Of a stretch of DNA of 64,000 nucleotides, positions 24,836 through 33,921 are shown piece after piece. The translations under genes were made by a program, and so were the position numbers. Positions within the stretch are counted from its first letter, which is position 1; each line of letters starts with the position of its first letter. The notes under the pieces were generated by a model. The model did not search any database and was not told the DNA's origin. It was given only the letters and a program-made list of their open reading frames with translations. Origin of the DNA: CAZKGE01 sp964636405 (lineage in GTDB: Bacteria > Bacillota > Clostridia > Christensenellales > CAG-138); NCBI GenBank assembly GCA_964636405.1, contig CAZWSI010000001.1:62001-126000 (forward strand), given 5' to 3'.

Positions 24836-25801
24836 ATGCGCGCGGGCGCCGTGGGCATTGATACAAGCAGTTATACCACCTCCGTGGCGTTTGCATGCCA
24901 AACGGAAGGGCTTGCGGAAGGCATCGTTTTTGAAGAAAGAACGGTGCTTTCGGTGCCTTTGGGCGGCCGTGGACTGCGTCAAAGCGACGCCTGCTTTCAG
25001 CATGTGCGCAATCTGCCGCAGCTCACCGACGCGCTCTTTGCGGCCGTAGATCCGGCTTCGATTTCCGCCGTGGCCGTGTCCGCGCGCCCCACGGACGCGC
25101 CGGATTCCTATATGCCCGTGTTTCTGGCCGGACGGACGGCGGCCAAGGCGATTGCGGGGGCGCTGCGCGTGCCGCTTGTGGAAACCACGCACCAGCGCGG
25201 GCATATCCGCGCGGCGCTGATTGGGAACGAGGCTCTTTTTGGGCGGGAGCGGATTGCCGCGCTGCACCTTTCGGGCGGCACGACGGATCTGCTTTCCGTG
25301 GAAACAAGCGGCGGCGCGCTGGGCGAGGTGCGCTGCTTTGGCCGCTCGACCGATCTGCACGCGGGGCAGCTTGTGGATCGCGTGGGCGTGGCGCTGGGCC
25401 TGCCCTTTCCGGCGGGGCCCGCGCTGGAAAAGCTCGCCGCCTCCGCCGGGGATTCCGGCTTGCGCGTGCCTGCGTCGGTTTCCGGCACAGACTGCTCCTT
25501 TTCGGGCGCGGAGAGCCAATTGCAGCGCTGCATCGCGGCAGGCGAAGCGCCCGGGCGCGTGGCGTATGCGGTATACGATCTGCTCGCGCGCACGGTGGAG
25601 AAGCTCCTGCGCAACGCCTGCGCAAAGCAAAGCTTTTCCGCGCTGCTGCTCTGCGGCGGCGTGACGTCAAGCCCGCTTTTCAACGCGCTATTGCGCGCGC
25701 GCTGCGACCTCCCCCTTTATAGCGCGCAGCCGCGCTTTGCCTCGGACAACGCGGCGGGCGCGGCGCTTCTGGGCCTCGCCCATTCGGAGAAGCGCGCGTG
25801 A
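24836..25801 (+). CDS. TsaD/Kae1-superfamily protein (second, non-canonical member)
   Basis: 321 residues of the ASKHA fold: VGIDTSSYTTSVAF at residues 6-19 (phosphate loop), the metal-binding pair in TTHQRGHIRAA (HxxxH, about residue 122) and LLCGGVTSSPLFNALL near 270, with FASDNAAGAALLG at the end carrying the family Asp. Canonical TsaD makes threonylcarbamoyladenosine in tRNA and normally has several longer motifs. A divergent copy between nusB and xseA is, from memory, a known Clostridia arrangement; its function is not established. Its GTG-overlapping stop couples it to xseA. Confidence 0.8.
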   Translation: MRAGAVGIDTSSYTTSVAFACQTEGLAEGIVFEERTVLSVPLGGRGLRQSDACFQHVRNLPQLTDALFAAVDPASISAVAVSARPTDAPDSYMPVFLAGRTAAKAIAGALRVPLVETTHQRGHIRAALIGNEALFGRERIAALHLSGGTTDLLSVETSGGALGEVRCFGRSTDLHAGQLVDRVGVALGLPFPAGPALEKLAASAGDSGLRVPASVSGTDCSFSGAESQLQRCIAAGEAPGRVAYAVYDLLARTVEKLLRNACAKQSFSALLLCGGVTSSPLFNALLRARCDLPLYSAQPRFASDNAAGAALLGLAHSEKRA

Positions 25802-27054
25802 GCGGGCCGACGATGCGCGAAACGGTCGGCACGCTTACCGTTTCGAGGCTCAACGCGTATGTCGGCGAGCTGCTTTCCTGCGATCCCATTTTGCGCGAGC
25901 TTTCCGTGGAGGGAGAGCTTTCGGGCTTTCATAAGCACAGCTCCGGCCATCTGTATTTTACGGTAAAGGACGCGTCGGCCGCCGTGCGCTGCGTTATGTT
26001 CCGGCGGGAGGCGCTCTCGCTCCGTTTTGCGCCGCTCGACGGCATGCGGGTCGTATTGGATTGCTCCGCGTCCCTTTATGCGCGCGACGGAAGCTTTCAG
26101 CTCTATGTAAGGCGGATGGAAAAGCAGGGCGCGGGCGCGCTCTTTGCGCGGTTTATCGCCCTAAAGGAAGCGCTCGCGGCGGAGGGGCTGTTCGATCCGG
26201 CGAAAAAAAGGCCCATTCCCTTTCTGCCGGGGCGCGTGGGCGTTATCACCAGCGGCACGGGCGCTGCGTTGCAGGATATTCAAAACGTGATCCGCAGGCG
26301 CTTTCCGCAAATGGATATCGTCGTATGCCCCGTGCAGGTGCAGGGCGCGGAGGCGGCCGGGCAGATTGCGCGCGCGCTCCGGCTTATGAATCAGCGCCGC
26401 GCGGCGGACGTGCTCATCGTGGGCCGGGGCGGCGGTAGCGCCGAGGATCTGTGGGCGTTCAACGAGGAGCTGGTCGCCCGCGCCATCGCGCAAAGCGACA
26501 TCCCCGTCATCAGCGCGGTGGGGCACGAAACGGATTTTACCATCGCGGATTTTGCGGCGGATCTGCGCGCGCCCACGCCGTCTGCGGCGGCGGAGCTTGC
26601 GGTTCCCGATTATGCGGCCTGCCGCGCGCAGCTTGCGCACGATCGCGTGCGGCTTGCCCGCTCGCTTCCGCAATTCCTTGCGCGGCGGCGCGACGCGCTG
26701 CGGCTGCTTGCCTGCGCGCTCGCCACGGAGCGCCCCCGGCGCGCGGTTTTTGAAGCGCGGCAAACGCTGGACGAGCTGCAAGGGCGGCTGCTTCGCGCTT
26801 TAAGCGCCTCGCTCGATGCGGCGCGCACCCGGCTTTCCGCGCGCGGGGCGCGTTTAGGCGCGCTCGATCCGCGCGCGGTGCTTACGCGCGGCTACGCCAT
26901 CCTCACAAACGCGGCTGGGCAAAGCCTGCGCTCGGCTTCGGATGCGGCGAAAGGCGATTTGGTTTACGCGCGGCTTGCCGACGGGCGCATCGCGGCGCGC
27001 GTGGAGGAAGTGGAAAAATCGGGTGAAAGGGAAAGGGACGGATCATGGCTGTAA
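25798..27054 (+). CDS. xseA: Exodeoxyribonuclease VII large subunit
   Basis: 418 residues. N-terminal OB-fold with VSRLNAYVGELLS and GELSGFHKHSSGHLYFTVKD; catalytic domain with VGVITSGTGAALQDI, VGRGGGSAEDLWAFNEE, VISAVGHETDFTIADFAADL; then a long helical region. GGAGAAG lies 8 nt before the GTG start, which overlaps the preceding stop. It degrades single-stranded DNA together with XseB, whose gene overlaps its 3' end. Confidence 0.96.
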   Translation: MSGPTMRETVGTLTVSRLNAYVGELLSCDPILRELSVEGELSGFHKHSSGHLYFTVKDASAAVRCVMFRREALSLRFAPLDGMRVVLDCSASLYARDGSFQLYVRRMEKQGAGALFARFIALKEALAAEGLFDPAKKRPIPFLPGRVGVITSGTGAALQDIQNVIRRRFPQMDIVVCPVQVQGAEAAGQIARALRLMNQRRAADVLIVGRGGGSAEDLWAFNEELVARAIAQSDIPVISAVGHETDFTIADFAADLRAPTPSAAAELAVPDYAACRAQLAHDRVRLARSLPQFLARRRDALRLLACALATERPRRAVFEARQTLDELQGRLLRALSASLDAARTRLSARGARLGALDPRAVLTRGYAILTNAAGQSLRSASDAAKGDLVYARLADGRIAARVEEVEKSGERERDGSWL

Positions 27055-27260
27055 AGCAAAAGCGCTCCTATGAGGAGATCGTCGCGGAGCTGGAAAAAAC
27101 AATCGCGCAGCTCGAGGCAGGCAGCCTCCCGCTTTCGGATATGCTCACGCTCTATGAGCGCGGCGCAGCGCTGGCAAAGGAGGCAGGCGCGCTTCTCGAC
27201 GGCTACGAGGCGCGGCTTACCGAGCTGGCGCTTCCAACGGAGGGGAACGATGGAATTTAA
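27045..27260 (+). CDS. xseB: Exodeoxyribonuclease VII small subunit
   Basis: 71 residues, two helices: SYEEIVAELEKTIAQLEAG and SLPLSDMLTLYERGAALAK are the family signature. Overlaps xseA by 10 nt and ispA by 11 nt, as usual for an operon with translational coupling. Confidence 0.96.
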   Translation: MAVKQKRSYEEIVAELEKTIAQLEAGSLPLSDMLTLYERGAALAKEAGALLDGYEARLTELALPTEGNDGI

Positions 27261-28095
27261 CATGGCCCTGTCCCGGTACGCGTTTTTGACGGAGGAACGG
27301 CTGAAAACGGACATGGACGCGCTCAACGCGCCGCCCATTTTGGCGGATTCCATGCGCTACAGCCTGCTTTCGGGGGGCAAAAGACTGCGGCCCGCGCTCT
27401 GCCTTGCAAGCTGCGAGCTCTGCGGCGGGCGCGCGGAGGACGCGCTGAGCTGCGCGGCGGCGCTGGAGATGATCCATTGCTATTCCCTTGTGCACGACGA
27501 TCTGCCCGCCATGGACAACGATACTTTGCGGCGCGGCCGCCCCACAAACCATGTCGTGTTCGGGGAGGCCAACGCCATTTTGGCGGGCGACGGCCTGCTT
27601 TCTCTGGCCTTCCGGCTGCTCGCGGCGGACGCGCGGCCGGAGGCTGCGCTGGAAATTGCCGCGGGCGCGTTCGACATGGTATCGGGCCAGAGCATGGATA
27701 TCAACGCGGCGGGCGAGGCGGCCCAGCTTCCGCTCATTCATAAAAAAAAGACCGGCGCGCTCTTTCTTGCGGCCGTGCGCGCGGGCGCGCGGTGCGCGGG
27801 CGCGGACGGCGGGCAGCTTGGGGCGCTAAGCGAATTTGCCGAGGCGTTCGGCCTGCTTTTTCAGATTACGGACGATATCCTCGACGCGTGCGGCAGCGCG
27901 GCGGCGCTGGGCAAATCCGTAGGCAAGGACGCGGCGGCGGACAAGCTGACCTTCGTTACGCTGCTGGGCGTGGAGGGCGCGCGCGCGGCGGCGGCGGAAG
28001 CGGCGGAACGGGCGCTTACATCGCTCCTCTCCTTCGGCGCGGACGCGGCTTTTTTCCAGTCGCTGATACAAACGACCCTTTGGCGGGAAAAGTAA
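27250..28095 (+). CDS. ispA: Polyprenyl synthetase (farnesyl/geranyl diphosphate synthase)
   Basis: 281 residues. First Asp-rich motif DDLPAMDND (about residue 84) and second DDILD (about 219); GGKRLRPALCL and the KKTGALF segment match short-chain trans-prenyltransferases. It condenses IPP with DMAPP and GPP, supplying the undecaprenyl carrier and other isoprenoids. Followed by dxs, the first step of the MEP pathway, so precursor and chain-building enzymes are made together. Confidence 0.95.
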   Translation: MEFNMALSRYAFLTEERLKTDMDALNAPPILADSMRYSLLSGGKRLRPALCLASCELCGGRAEDALSCAAALEMIHCYSLVHDDLPAMDNDTLRRGRPTNHVVFGEANAILAGDGLLSLAFRLLAADARPEAALEIAAGAFDMVSGQSMDINAAGEAAQLPLIHKKKTGALFLAAVRAGARCAGADGGQLGALSEFAEAFGLLFQITDDILDACGSAAALGKSVGKDAAADKLTFVTLLGVEGARAAAAEAAERALTSLLSFGADAAFFQSLIQTTLWREK

Positions 28096-28111
28096 ACGTA
28101 AAGGAAGCATC

Positions 28112-29980
28112 ATGGAACAGCATCCCATTCTTGACTCGATCTCCGGTCCGGCGGACCTGAAACGCCTTCCCGAAAAGGCGCTGCCCGTCCTCGCTGCGGA
28201 GATACGGGATTACATGATCGATACGCTCTCGCACACGGGCGGGCATCTTGCCTCGAGCCTGGGCGCGGTGGAGCTCATCATCGCCATGCACCGCGTGTTC
28301 GACAGCCCGACGGACAAGCTGGTTTTCGACGTGGGGCATCAGGCGTACGCGCACAAGATCTTAACCGGCCGGCGCGAGGCGTTTCTTTCCCTGCGCAAGA
28401 AGGACGGCCTTTCGGGCTTCCCGAAGCGCTCGGAAAGCGAGCACGATTCGTTCAACACGGGCCACGCGACCACCTCCATTTCGGCGGCGCTGGGCATGGC
28501 GCGGGGCATGGCCCTCACGCATAGCAAGGGCGTTGCGGTCGCCCTCGCGGGCGACGGCGCCATGACCGGCGGCATGGCCTACGAAGCGCTCAACGACGCG
28601 GGGCAGGCCGATTTGCCGCTCATCGTCATCCTCAACGATAACGATATGTCCATCGCGAAAAACGTGGGCGCTTTGCGGCGGCAGCTCAACAACATGCGCA
28701 TCAACAAGGGGTATATCCGCTTTAAACGCTGGCTTGTGCGCGCGCTGGACACAGGCCGCGTGGGCAAGTGGCTCTCCCGGCACATGGAGCGCTTTAAAAA
28801 CCGCATCAAAAACTTCCTTTTGCCCGACCTGCTCTTTGAGGAGATGGGCTTTATCTATCTGGGGCCCATCGACGGGCACAATATTCCGGAGCTGATTCGC
28901 GTGCTCACGCGCGCAAAGGAGATTCACGCGCCGGTCGTCGTGCACGCCGTCACCATCAAGGGCCGGGGCTATGCCTTTTCCGAGGACGATCCTGAAAAGT
29001 TCCACGGCGTCGCGCCCTTTTCCATCGATACGGGCGCGGTGGAAAGCGTCGTGCAAAAATCCAATTCCGAGCTCTTTGGCGACGCCATGCTGGCGCTTGC
29101 CAAAGGAGACGCGCGCGTCGCGGCCGTTACGGCGGCCATGCCGCTGGGCACGGGCCTTACGCGCTTTGCGGAACGCTTCCCGGAGCGGTTTTTCGACGTA
29201 GGCATCGCCGAGGAGCACGCCGTCACCATGGCGGCGGGCATGGCGGCTGTGGGCCTGCGGCCGGTCGTAGCCATCTATTCCACCTTTTTGCAGCGCGCCT
29301 ACGATCAGGTGCTGCACGATGTGGCGCTGCAAAGGCTGCCCGTCGTGCTGGCCGTGGATCGGGCGGGGCTTGTGGGTGAGGACGGCGAAACGCATCAGGG
29401 CATCTTCGACGTCGCCTTTTTGCTCACCGTGCCGGGGCTGACGATCTATTCGCCCGCCTCGCAGCAGGAGCTGGTGCACGCGCTGAACACGGCCGTGGAG
29501 CGCGGGGAGCCCGCCGCCGTCCGCTACAACCGGGGGCGGCTCATGCAGCTTGCTTCCGGCGTGCCCATGGCGCCCGGCGTGTGGGAGGAGCTGCTGCCCA
29601 TCTCCGCTTGCACGGTCGTCGCCACGGGCTGCATGGTCGCGTCCGCGCTGCCCGTGTGCAGGGAATTCGGCGCGGGGCTTGTCAACGCGCGTACCATACG
29701 GCCCATGGACGAGCCTATGCTCGATGAAATCGCGCGGCGCAGCAAGCGCGTGGTGGTCGTGGAGGACGGCATCGTGGCCTTTGGCGATAAGGTGCGCGCG
29801 CGGCTTGCGGGGCTATCGGTCACCACGCTCGGCGCGCCGGTCATGGCCGTGCCGCAAGGCAGCATTGCCGAGCAGCGCGCGCTCTGCGGCCTTACGCAAG
29901 CGGATATTGAAAACGCGGTGCGCGGAGAGGCCTGTAAGCAAGACGCGGCGGAGCGGGAGGAAGGTTTGGAAGAAGCATGA
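28112..29980 (+). CDS. dxs: 1-deoxy-D-xylulose-5-phosphate synthase
   Basis: 622 residues of a ThDP transketolase-like enzyme. HTGGHLASSLGAVEL and DVGHQAYAHKILTGR, the ThDP/Mg site GDGAMTGGMAYEALN with NDNDMSIAKNVG, and FDVGIAEEHAVTMAAGMA with the catalytic Glu. It makes DXP from pyruvate and glyceraldehyde-3-phosphate. Full length (family about 620-640). ATGA overlap with tlyA. Confidence 0.97.
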   Translation: MEQHPILDSISGPADLKRLPEKALPVLAAEIRDYMIDTLSHTGGHLASSLGAVELIIAMHRVFDSPTDKLVFDVGHQAYAHKILTGRREAFLSLRKKDGLSGFPKRSESEHDSFNTGHATTSISAALGMARGMALTHSKGVAVALAGDGAMTGGMAYEALNDAGQADLPLIVILNDNDMSIAKNVGALRRQLNNMRINKGYIRFKRWLVRALDTGRVGKWLSRHMERFKNRIKNFLLPDLLFEEMGFIYLGPIDGHNIPELIRVLTRAKEIHAPVVVHAVTIKGRGYAFSEDDPEKFHGVAPFSIDTGAVESVVQKSNSELFGDAMLALAKGDARVAAVTAAMPLGTGLTRFAERFPERFFDVGIAEEHAVTMAAGMAAVGLRPVVAIYSTFLQRAYDQVLHDVALQRLPVVLAVDRAGLVGEDGETHQGIFDVAFLLTVPGLTIYSPASQQELVHALNTAVERGEPAAVRYNRGRLMQLASGVPMAPGVWEELLPISACTVVATGCMVASALPVCREFGAGLVNARTIRPMDEPMLDEIARRSKRVVVVEDGIVAFGDKVRARLAGLSVTTLGAPVMAVPQGSIAEQRALCGLTQADIENAVRGEACKQDAAEREEGLEEA

Positions 29981-30795
29981 AGAAACGCCTTGACGCGCTG
30001 CTTCTTGAACGCGGGCTTTGCCAAAGCCGCGAGCGCGCCCGCGCGATGATCATGGCGGGCGAGGTGCGCGTGGCGGGCCGGCCGGAGACAAAATGCGGCG
30101 CGCAGTTTGCAGAGGACGCGGAGCTTGCCGTCACGGGCGCGGCGCTGCCCTTTGTGAGCCGGGGCGGGCTCAAGCTGCAAAAGGCGCTCGCCGTGTTTCC
30201 CATCGATTTAACGGGCCGGGTCTGCGCGGACGTGGGCGCGTCCACGGGCGGCTTTACGGACTGCATGCTGCAAAGCGGCGCTTTGCGGGTGTATGCCATC
30301 GACGTGGGCTACGGGCAGCTTGATTGGAAGCTGCGCAGCGACGCGCGCGTGATTGTGATGGAGCGCACAAACGCGCGCTTCATGGAGCCAAGCTGGTTTG
30401 AAGCCGCGCCGTCGTTTGCTTCCGTGGACGTTTCGTTCATTTCGCTTGCGCTCATCGTGCCGCCGCTTTTTCGCTGTCTTTCGGAAAGCGCGGAGGCGGT
30501 GACGCTCGTTAAACCCCAATTTGAGGCGGGCCGTGCGGAGGTCGGCAAGCACGGCGTGGTGCGGGATGCCGCCGTGCACGCGCGCGTGCTGCGGCAAGCG
30601 CGCGATATGGCGGCCGCCGCGGGCTTTGTCCCTGCGGGGGTAAGCTTTTCCCCCATCACGGGCCCGCAGGGCAATATTGAGTTCCTGCTCCGGCTTTGCA
30701 AGGGCGCGGCAACGGAAGATATAGTTTATGCAGCCGCCGTTTCCGATGAAGCCATACAAGATGTAGTGGTTGAAGCGCATAGGACATGCATATAA
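29977..30795 (+). CDS. tlyA: TlyA-family rRNA 2'-O-methyltransferase/hemolysin-like
   Basis: 272 residues. N-terminal S4 RNA-binding domain (KKRLDALLLERGLCQSRERA, AGEVRVAG) then an FtsJ-type methyltransferase: CADVGASTGGFTDCML (AdoMet site) and YAIDVGYGQLDWKLR, FASVDVSFISL with the catalytic residues. Mycobacterial TlyA methylates 16S and 23S rRNA; other members are of uncertain activity. Position in the dxs-tlyA-nadK-argR-recN block is standard. Confidence 0.94.
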   Translation: MKKRLDALLLERGLCQSRERARAMIMAGEVRVAGRPETKCGAQFAEDAELAVTGAALPFVSRGGLKLQKALAVFPIDLTGRVCADVGASTGGFTDCMLQSGALRVYAIDVGYGQLDWKLRSDARVIVMERTNARFMEPSWFEAAPSFASVDVSFISLALIVPPLFRCLSESAEAVTLVKPQFEAGRAEVGKHGVVRDAAVHARVLRQARDMAAAAGFVPAGVSFSPITGPQGNIEFLLRLCKGAATEDIVYAAAVSDEAIQDVVVEAHRTCI

Positions 30796-30817
30796 AACAA
30801 AAATATTCATTTTATCC

Positions 30818-30846
30818 TTGTTTTTTGGCACGCGGGGTTGTATAAT
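30818..30846 (+). promoter_or_regulatory. Internal promoter before nadK
   Basis: TTGTTT (30818-30823), 17 nt, TATAAT (30841-30846) within an AT-rich patch between tlyA and nadK. Predicted transcription start is about 7 nt before the ATG at 30860, giving a near-leaderless nadK message. Confidence 0.5.
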
Positions 30847-30859
30847 GTGTGAACAGTTT

Positions 30860-31669
30860 ATGAATAAGCAGCCAAAGCCGCCGCGCATCGGCGTGGCGGT
30901 CAATCCTGAAAAAGAGGGCGCCTTTCCCATCCGTGACGCGCTTATGGCGCGCGCCGGGGCGTATGGGATCGAATGCCTGCCCGTTTCGGACGCGGCGGCG
31001 CTCACGCCAGAAGGCGGGCTCTGCGCGCTTGTGGTGATCGGCGGTGACGGCTCGATCCTCCGCTTTGCGGCGGCGGCCTCCGCCTTGGCGCTCCCCCTGC
31101 TCGGCGTAAACCTCGGGCGGGTGGGCTTTCTCAGCGAAATCATGCCCGGCGAGCTGGACGCCGCGCTCGCGCGCCTCGCGCGCGGGGATTACCGTGTGGA
31201 AACGCGCATGATGCTCGTCTGCCGGGTGAACGGCGGCGAGGCGGTGCACTGCCTCAACGACGTGCTGGTATTCAAGCATCAGTTTTCAGGCACGGCGGAG
31301 GTGGACGTAGCCGTCGGCGGCAAGAGGGTGGGCAAGCTGTTTTGCGACGGCATCATCGCCGCCACGCCCACCGGCTCCACTGCCTATTCGCTCTCGGCGG
31401 GCGGGCCTGTTGTCGCACCGGGACTCGACGCCATGCTTATCACGCCCGTGTGCTCTCACACGCTGCACCTGCGGCCCATCGTGGCCGCGCCGGACGCGGA
31501 GGCTGTCTTTACCATCCGGGGCCCGGGCATGGTGGCGGCGGATGGGGAGCGGGTGCAGGCGCTTTCCGCGGGGGACCGCGTAACGATCACACGCTCGCCG
31601 CGCGTGGCGCGCTTTATCCGCTTTGGCGAGGAAAATGTATTTGACCTGATACACGAGAAACTTTCCTGA
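30860..31669 (+). CDS. nadK: NAD kinase
   Basis: 269 residues. RIGVAVNPEKEGAF at the start, the GGDGS motif in VVIGGDGSILRFAA, LNDVLVFK, and CDGIIAATPTGSTAYSLSAGG. It phosphorylates NAD to NADP. No clear ribosome site is visible; the ATG at 30845 is an alternative but lies within the -10 box of the upstream promoter, so 30860 was chosen. Confidence 0.94.
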   Translation: MNKQPKPPRIGVAVNPEKEGAFPIRDALMARAGAYGIECLPVSDAAALTPEGGLCALVVIGGDGSILRFAAAASALALPLLGVNLGRVGFLSEIMPGELDAALARLARGDYRVETRMMLVCRVNGGEAVHCLNDVLVFKHQFSGTAEVDVAVGGKRVGKLFCDGIIAATPTGSTAYSLSAGGPVVAPGLDAMLITPVCSHTLHLRPIVAAPDAEAVFTIRGPGMVAADGERVQALSAGDRVTITRSPRVARFIRFGEENVFDLIHEKLS

Positions 31670-31703
31670 ACAACCACAGGGTGGGAAACAAAGGGGAACC
31701 GAC

Positions 31704-32153
31704 ATGAAAACGAACCGTCATGCCATGATCACGAGGCTGATCGCGACCCAGAACATTGAAACGCAGGAGGAGCTTGCGGGCGTGCTCCGCGAGCACGGCT
31801 ACAGCGTAACCCAGGCCACGGTATCGCGCGATATCAAGGAGCTGCGCCTCATTAAGGTGCTCACGCCCGAGGGGCGCTATCGCTACGCCACGGTGGAAAA
31901 GGCCGAGGCGGATATGCAGGAGCGCTTTATCCGCATGTTTGGCAACTGCGTCCTGTCCGTCACGGCGGCGGGCAACCTCATCGTGATCAAGACCATCACG
32001 GGCTCCGCGTCGGCGGCGGCGGAGGCGGTGGATTCGCTCAAGTGGCCGGATATTCTCGGCACCATCGCGGGGGACAACACCATCTTTATCGCCGTGCGCG
32101 ACGGCAGGCAGGTGCAGGAAATCGTCAAGCGCTTCCAAAAAATGATGAAATAG
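31704..32153 (+). CDS. argR: Arginine repressor ArgR
   Basis: 149 residues. N-terminal winged helix with TQEELAGVLREHGYSVTQAT and VSRDIKELRLIKV; C-terminal oligomerisation domain with TIAGDNTIFIAVRDG, where the GDN region binds arginine. In Clostridia it controls arginine and often other amino acid genes. GGGGAACC precedes the ATG. Confidence 0.95.
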   Translation: MKTNRHAMITRLIATQNIETQEELAGVLREHGYSVTQATVSRDIKELRLIKVLTPEGRYRYATVEKAEADMQERFIRMFGNCVLSVTAAGNLIVIKTITGSASAAAEAVDSLKWPDILGTIAGDNTIFIAVRDGRQVQEIVKRFQKMMK

Positions 32154-32177
32154 CCCGCCAAAAAGGAGATAGCACCC

Positions 32178-33860
32178 TTGCTCAAAGCGTTGCGCATCCG
32201 AAACGTTGCGCTCATCGAAGAACTGGACATGGAGTGGTTTGCCGGACTCTCGGTGCTCACGGGCGAAACGGGCGCGGGCAAATCCATAATGATCGAGGCC
32301 CTCAACTTTGTGCTGGGCGAGCGCGCAAGCCGCGAGCTGATTCAAAGCGGCGCGCAGAAGGCGGCGGTAGAGGCCGTCTTTTCGCTTGCGGAGGGGGAGC
32401 CTGTTACCCGCGTTTTGACGGAATACGAGCTGCTGCCCGAGGACGGGGAGCTGCTTTTGTATCGGGAGCTGTCCCTTTCCGGCAAGGGCGTGTGCCGCGT
32501 GGGCGGCGCGCCCGTAACAACCGCCATGCTCAAGGAGATCGGCGACGAGCTGGTGGATATCCACGGCCAGCACCAACACCAGCAATTGCTCAATCCCAAG
32601 CTGCACATCGGCCTGCTGGACGCGTTTTCCGGCCCGGAGGCCCTTTCGCTGCGTGAACGCACGGCCGTGGCGCATGCGGAAATGAAGCGGGCGGAGCAGG
32701 CGCTTTCCAGCTCGCACATGGATCAGCGGGATCGCGAGCGCCGCTGCGATTTGCTCGCCTACCAGCTCAAGGAGATCGACGGCGCGGACCTTACGGATGG
32801 CGAGGAGGAGACCCTTGCCGAGGAACGCGACCGCCTGGTTAACGCGCAGGCCATACTCTCCGCGCTTGAGCAGGGCGCGGAGGCGCTCTCGGGGGATTCC
32901 GCCGCGCTTTCCCTGCTTGCGGGCGCGATGCACGCGCTTACGGGCGTGCGCGCGTATCACAAGGACTACGCCGACGCGGCGGATCGGCTGTCGGAGGCCT
33001 ACTATTCGCTTGAGGACGTGGCCGCGACCCTCCGGGATCTGCGCGAAGGCTTTTCCTTCGACCCGGAGCAGCTCGACCGGCTTGCGTGGCGGCTCGACCT
33101 GATCCATTCGCTGAAGCGCAAATATGGCGGCAGCATCGCGGAGATTCTCGCCTTCCGGGACAAGATCGCCGCTGAACTGGAGGAATTGTCCGGCGTAGAG
33201 GAGCGGCGCGAGGCGCTGGAAAGGGCGTACGAAGCCGCGCGCACGGCCTACGGCGCGCTGGCGGAGGCGCTTTCCCGGCTGCGGCACGCGGCGGCGGAGC
33301 GGCTTTCCGGGGCGCTTTTGCCCAACATGGCCGATTTGGGCATGCCCAACGCGTCCTTTTCCGTGGCGTTTACGGCCCTGCCCGTGGAGGAGGGGCGCGC
33401 AAACGGCGTGGACGCGGTGGAGTTTTTGCTTTCCACCAACCGGGGCGAGCCGGAAAAGCCGCTCTCCAAAGTTGCGTCCGGCGGCGAGGTTTCCCGCATC
33501 ATGCTGGTCTTTAAAACCGCGCTCGCGCATGCCGGCGGCATTCCGACCATGGTATTCGACGAAATCGACAGCGGCATCAGCGGCCGCGTAGGCACGGCCG
33601 TGGCCGTGAAAATGCAGGAGCTCGCGCAGACCCAACAGGTTTTGTGCATCACACATCTGCCGCAGATCGCGGCCTTTGCCGACAGGCAGTACCTTGTGCA
33701 CAAGGAGACGCGCGGCGAACAAACCCGCTCCACCGCAACGCTGCTAGACGGCGCGCAGCGCGTACAGGAGGTCGCCCGCATCATGGGCGGCGAAAACGAT
33801 CCCATCGCGCTCGAGCACGCAAGGCGGCTCATCGCGACCGCGCGGACAAAACAGGCTTAG
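32178..33860 (+). CDS. recN: DNA repair protein RecN
   Basis: 560 residues, SMC-like. Starts with TTG (AAAAGGAG 9 nt upstream). Walker A GETGAGKSIMIEAL near residue 30, the Q-loop region DIHGQHQHQQLLN, a central coiled coil, and signature ASGGEVSRIMLVFK with Walker B MVFDEIDSGISG near 455-475. Recruited early to double-strand breaks. Confidence 0.96.
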   Translation: MLKALRIRNVALIEELDMEWFAGLSVLTGETGAGKSIMIEALNFVLGERASRELIQSGAQKAAVEAVFSLAEGEPVTRVLTEYELLPEDGELLLYRELSLSGKGVCRVGGAPVTTAMLKEIGDELVDIHGQHQHQQLLNPKLHIGLLDAFSGPEALSLRERTAVAHAEMKRAEQALSSSHMDQRDRERRCDLLAYQLKEIDGADLTDGEEETLAEERDRLVNAQAILSALEQGAEALSGDSAALSLLAGAMHALTGVRAYHKDYADAADRLSEAYYSLEDVAATLRDLREGFSFDPEQLDRLAWRLDLIHSLKRKYGGSIAEILAFRDKIAAELEELSGVEERREALERAYEAARTAYGALAEALSRLRHAAAERLSGALLPNMADLGMPNASFSVAFTALPVEEGRANGVDAVEFLLSTNRGEPEKPLSKVASGGEVSRIMLVFKTALAHAGGIPTMVFDEIDSGISGRVGTAVAVKMQELAQTQQVLCITHLPQIAAFADRQYLVHKETRGEQTRSTATLLDGAQRVQEVARIMGGENDPIALEHARRLIATARTKQA

Positions 33861-33921
33861 GCCGCCTATACGGGCAAATGGCGCCCGTATACAATTGACC
33901 GCTTCATGCAAAGCTAAGCCC

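Noticed and set aside
31614..33722. Reverse frame of 702 residues opposite argR/recN
   Set aside because: RecN and ArgR have clear motifs on the forward strand; this is a shadow.
33861..33921. Possible sigma-F/sigma-G promoter before spoIVB
   Set aside because: GTATA followed 16 nt later by GCAAAGCTA is only a partial match to the consensus.
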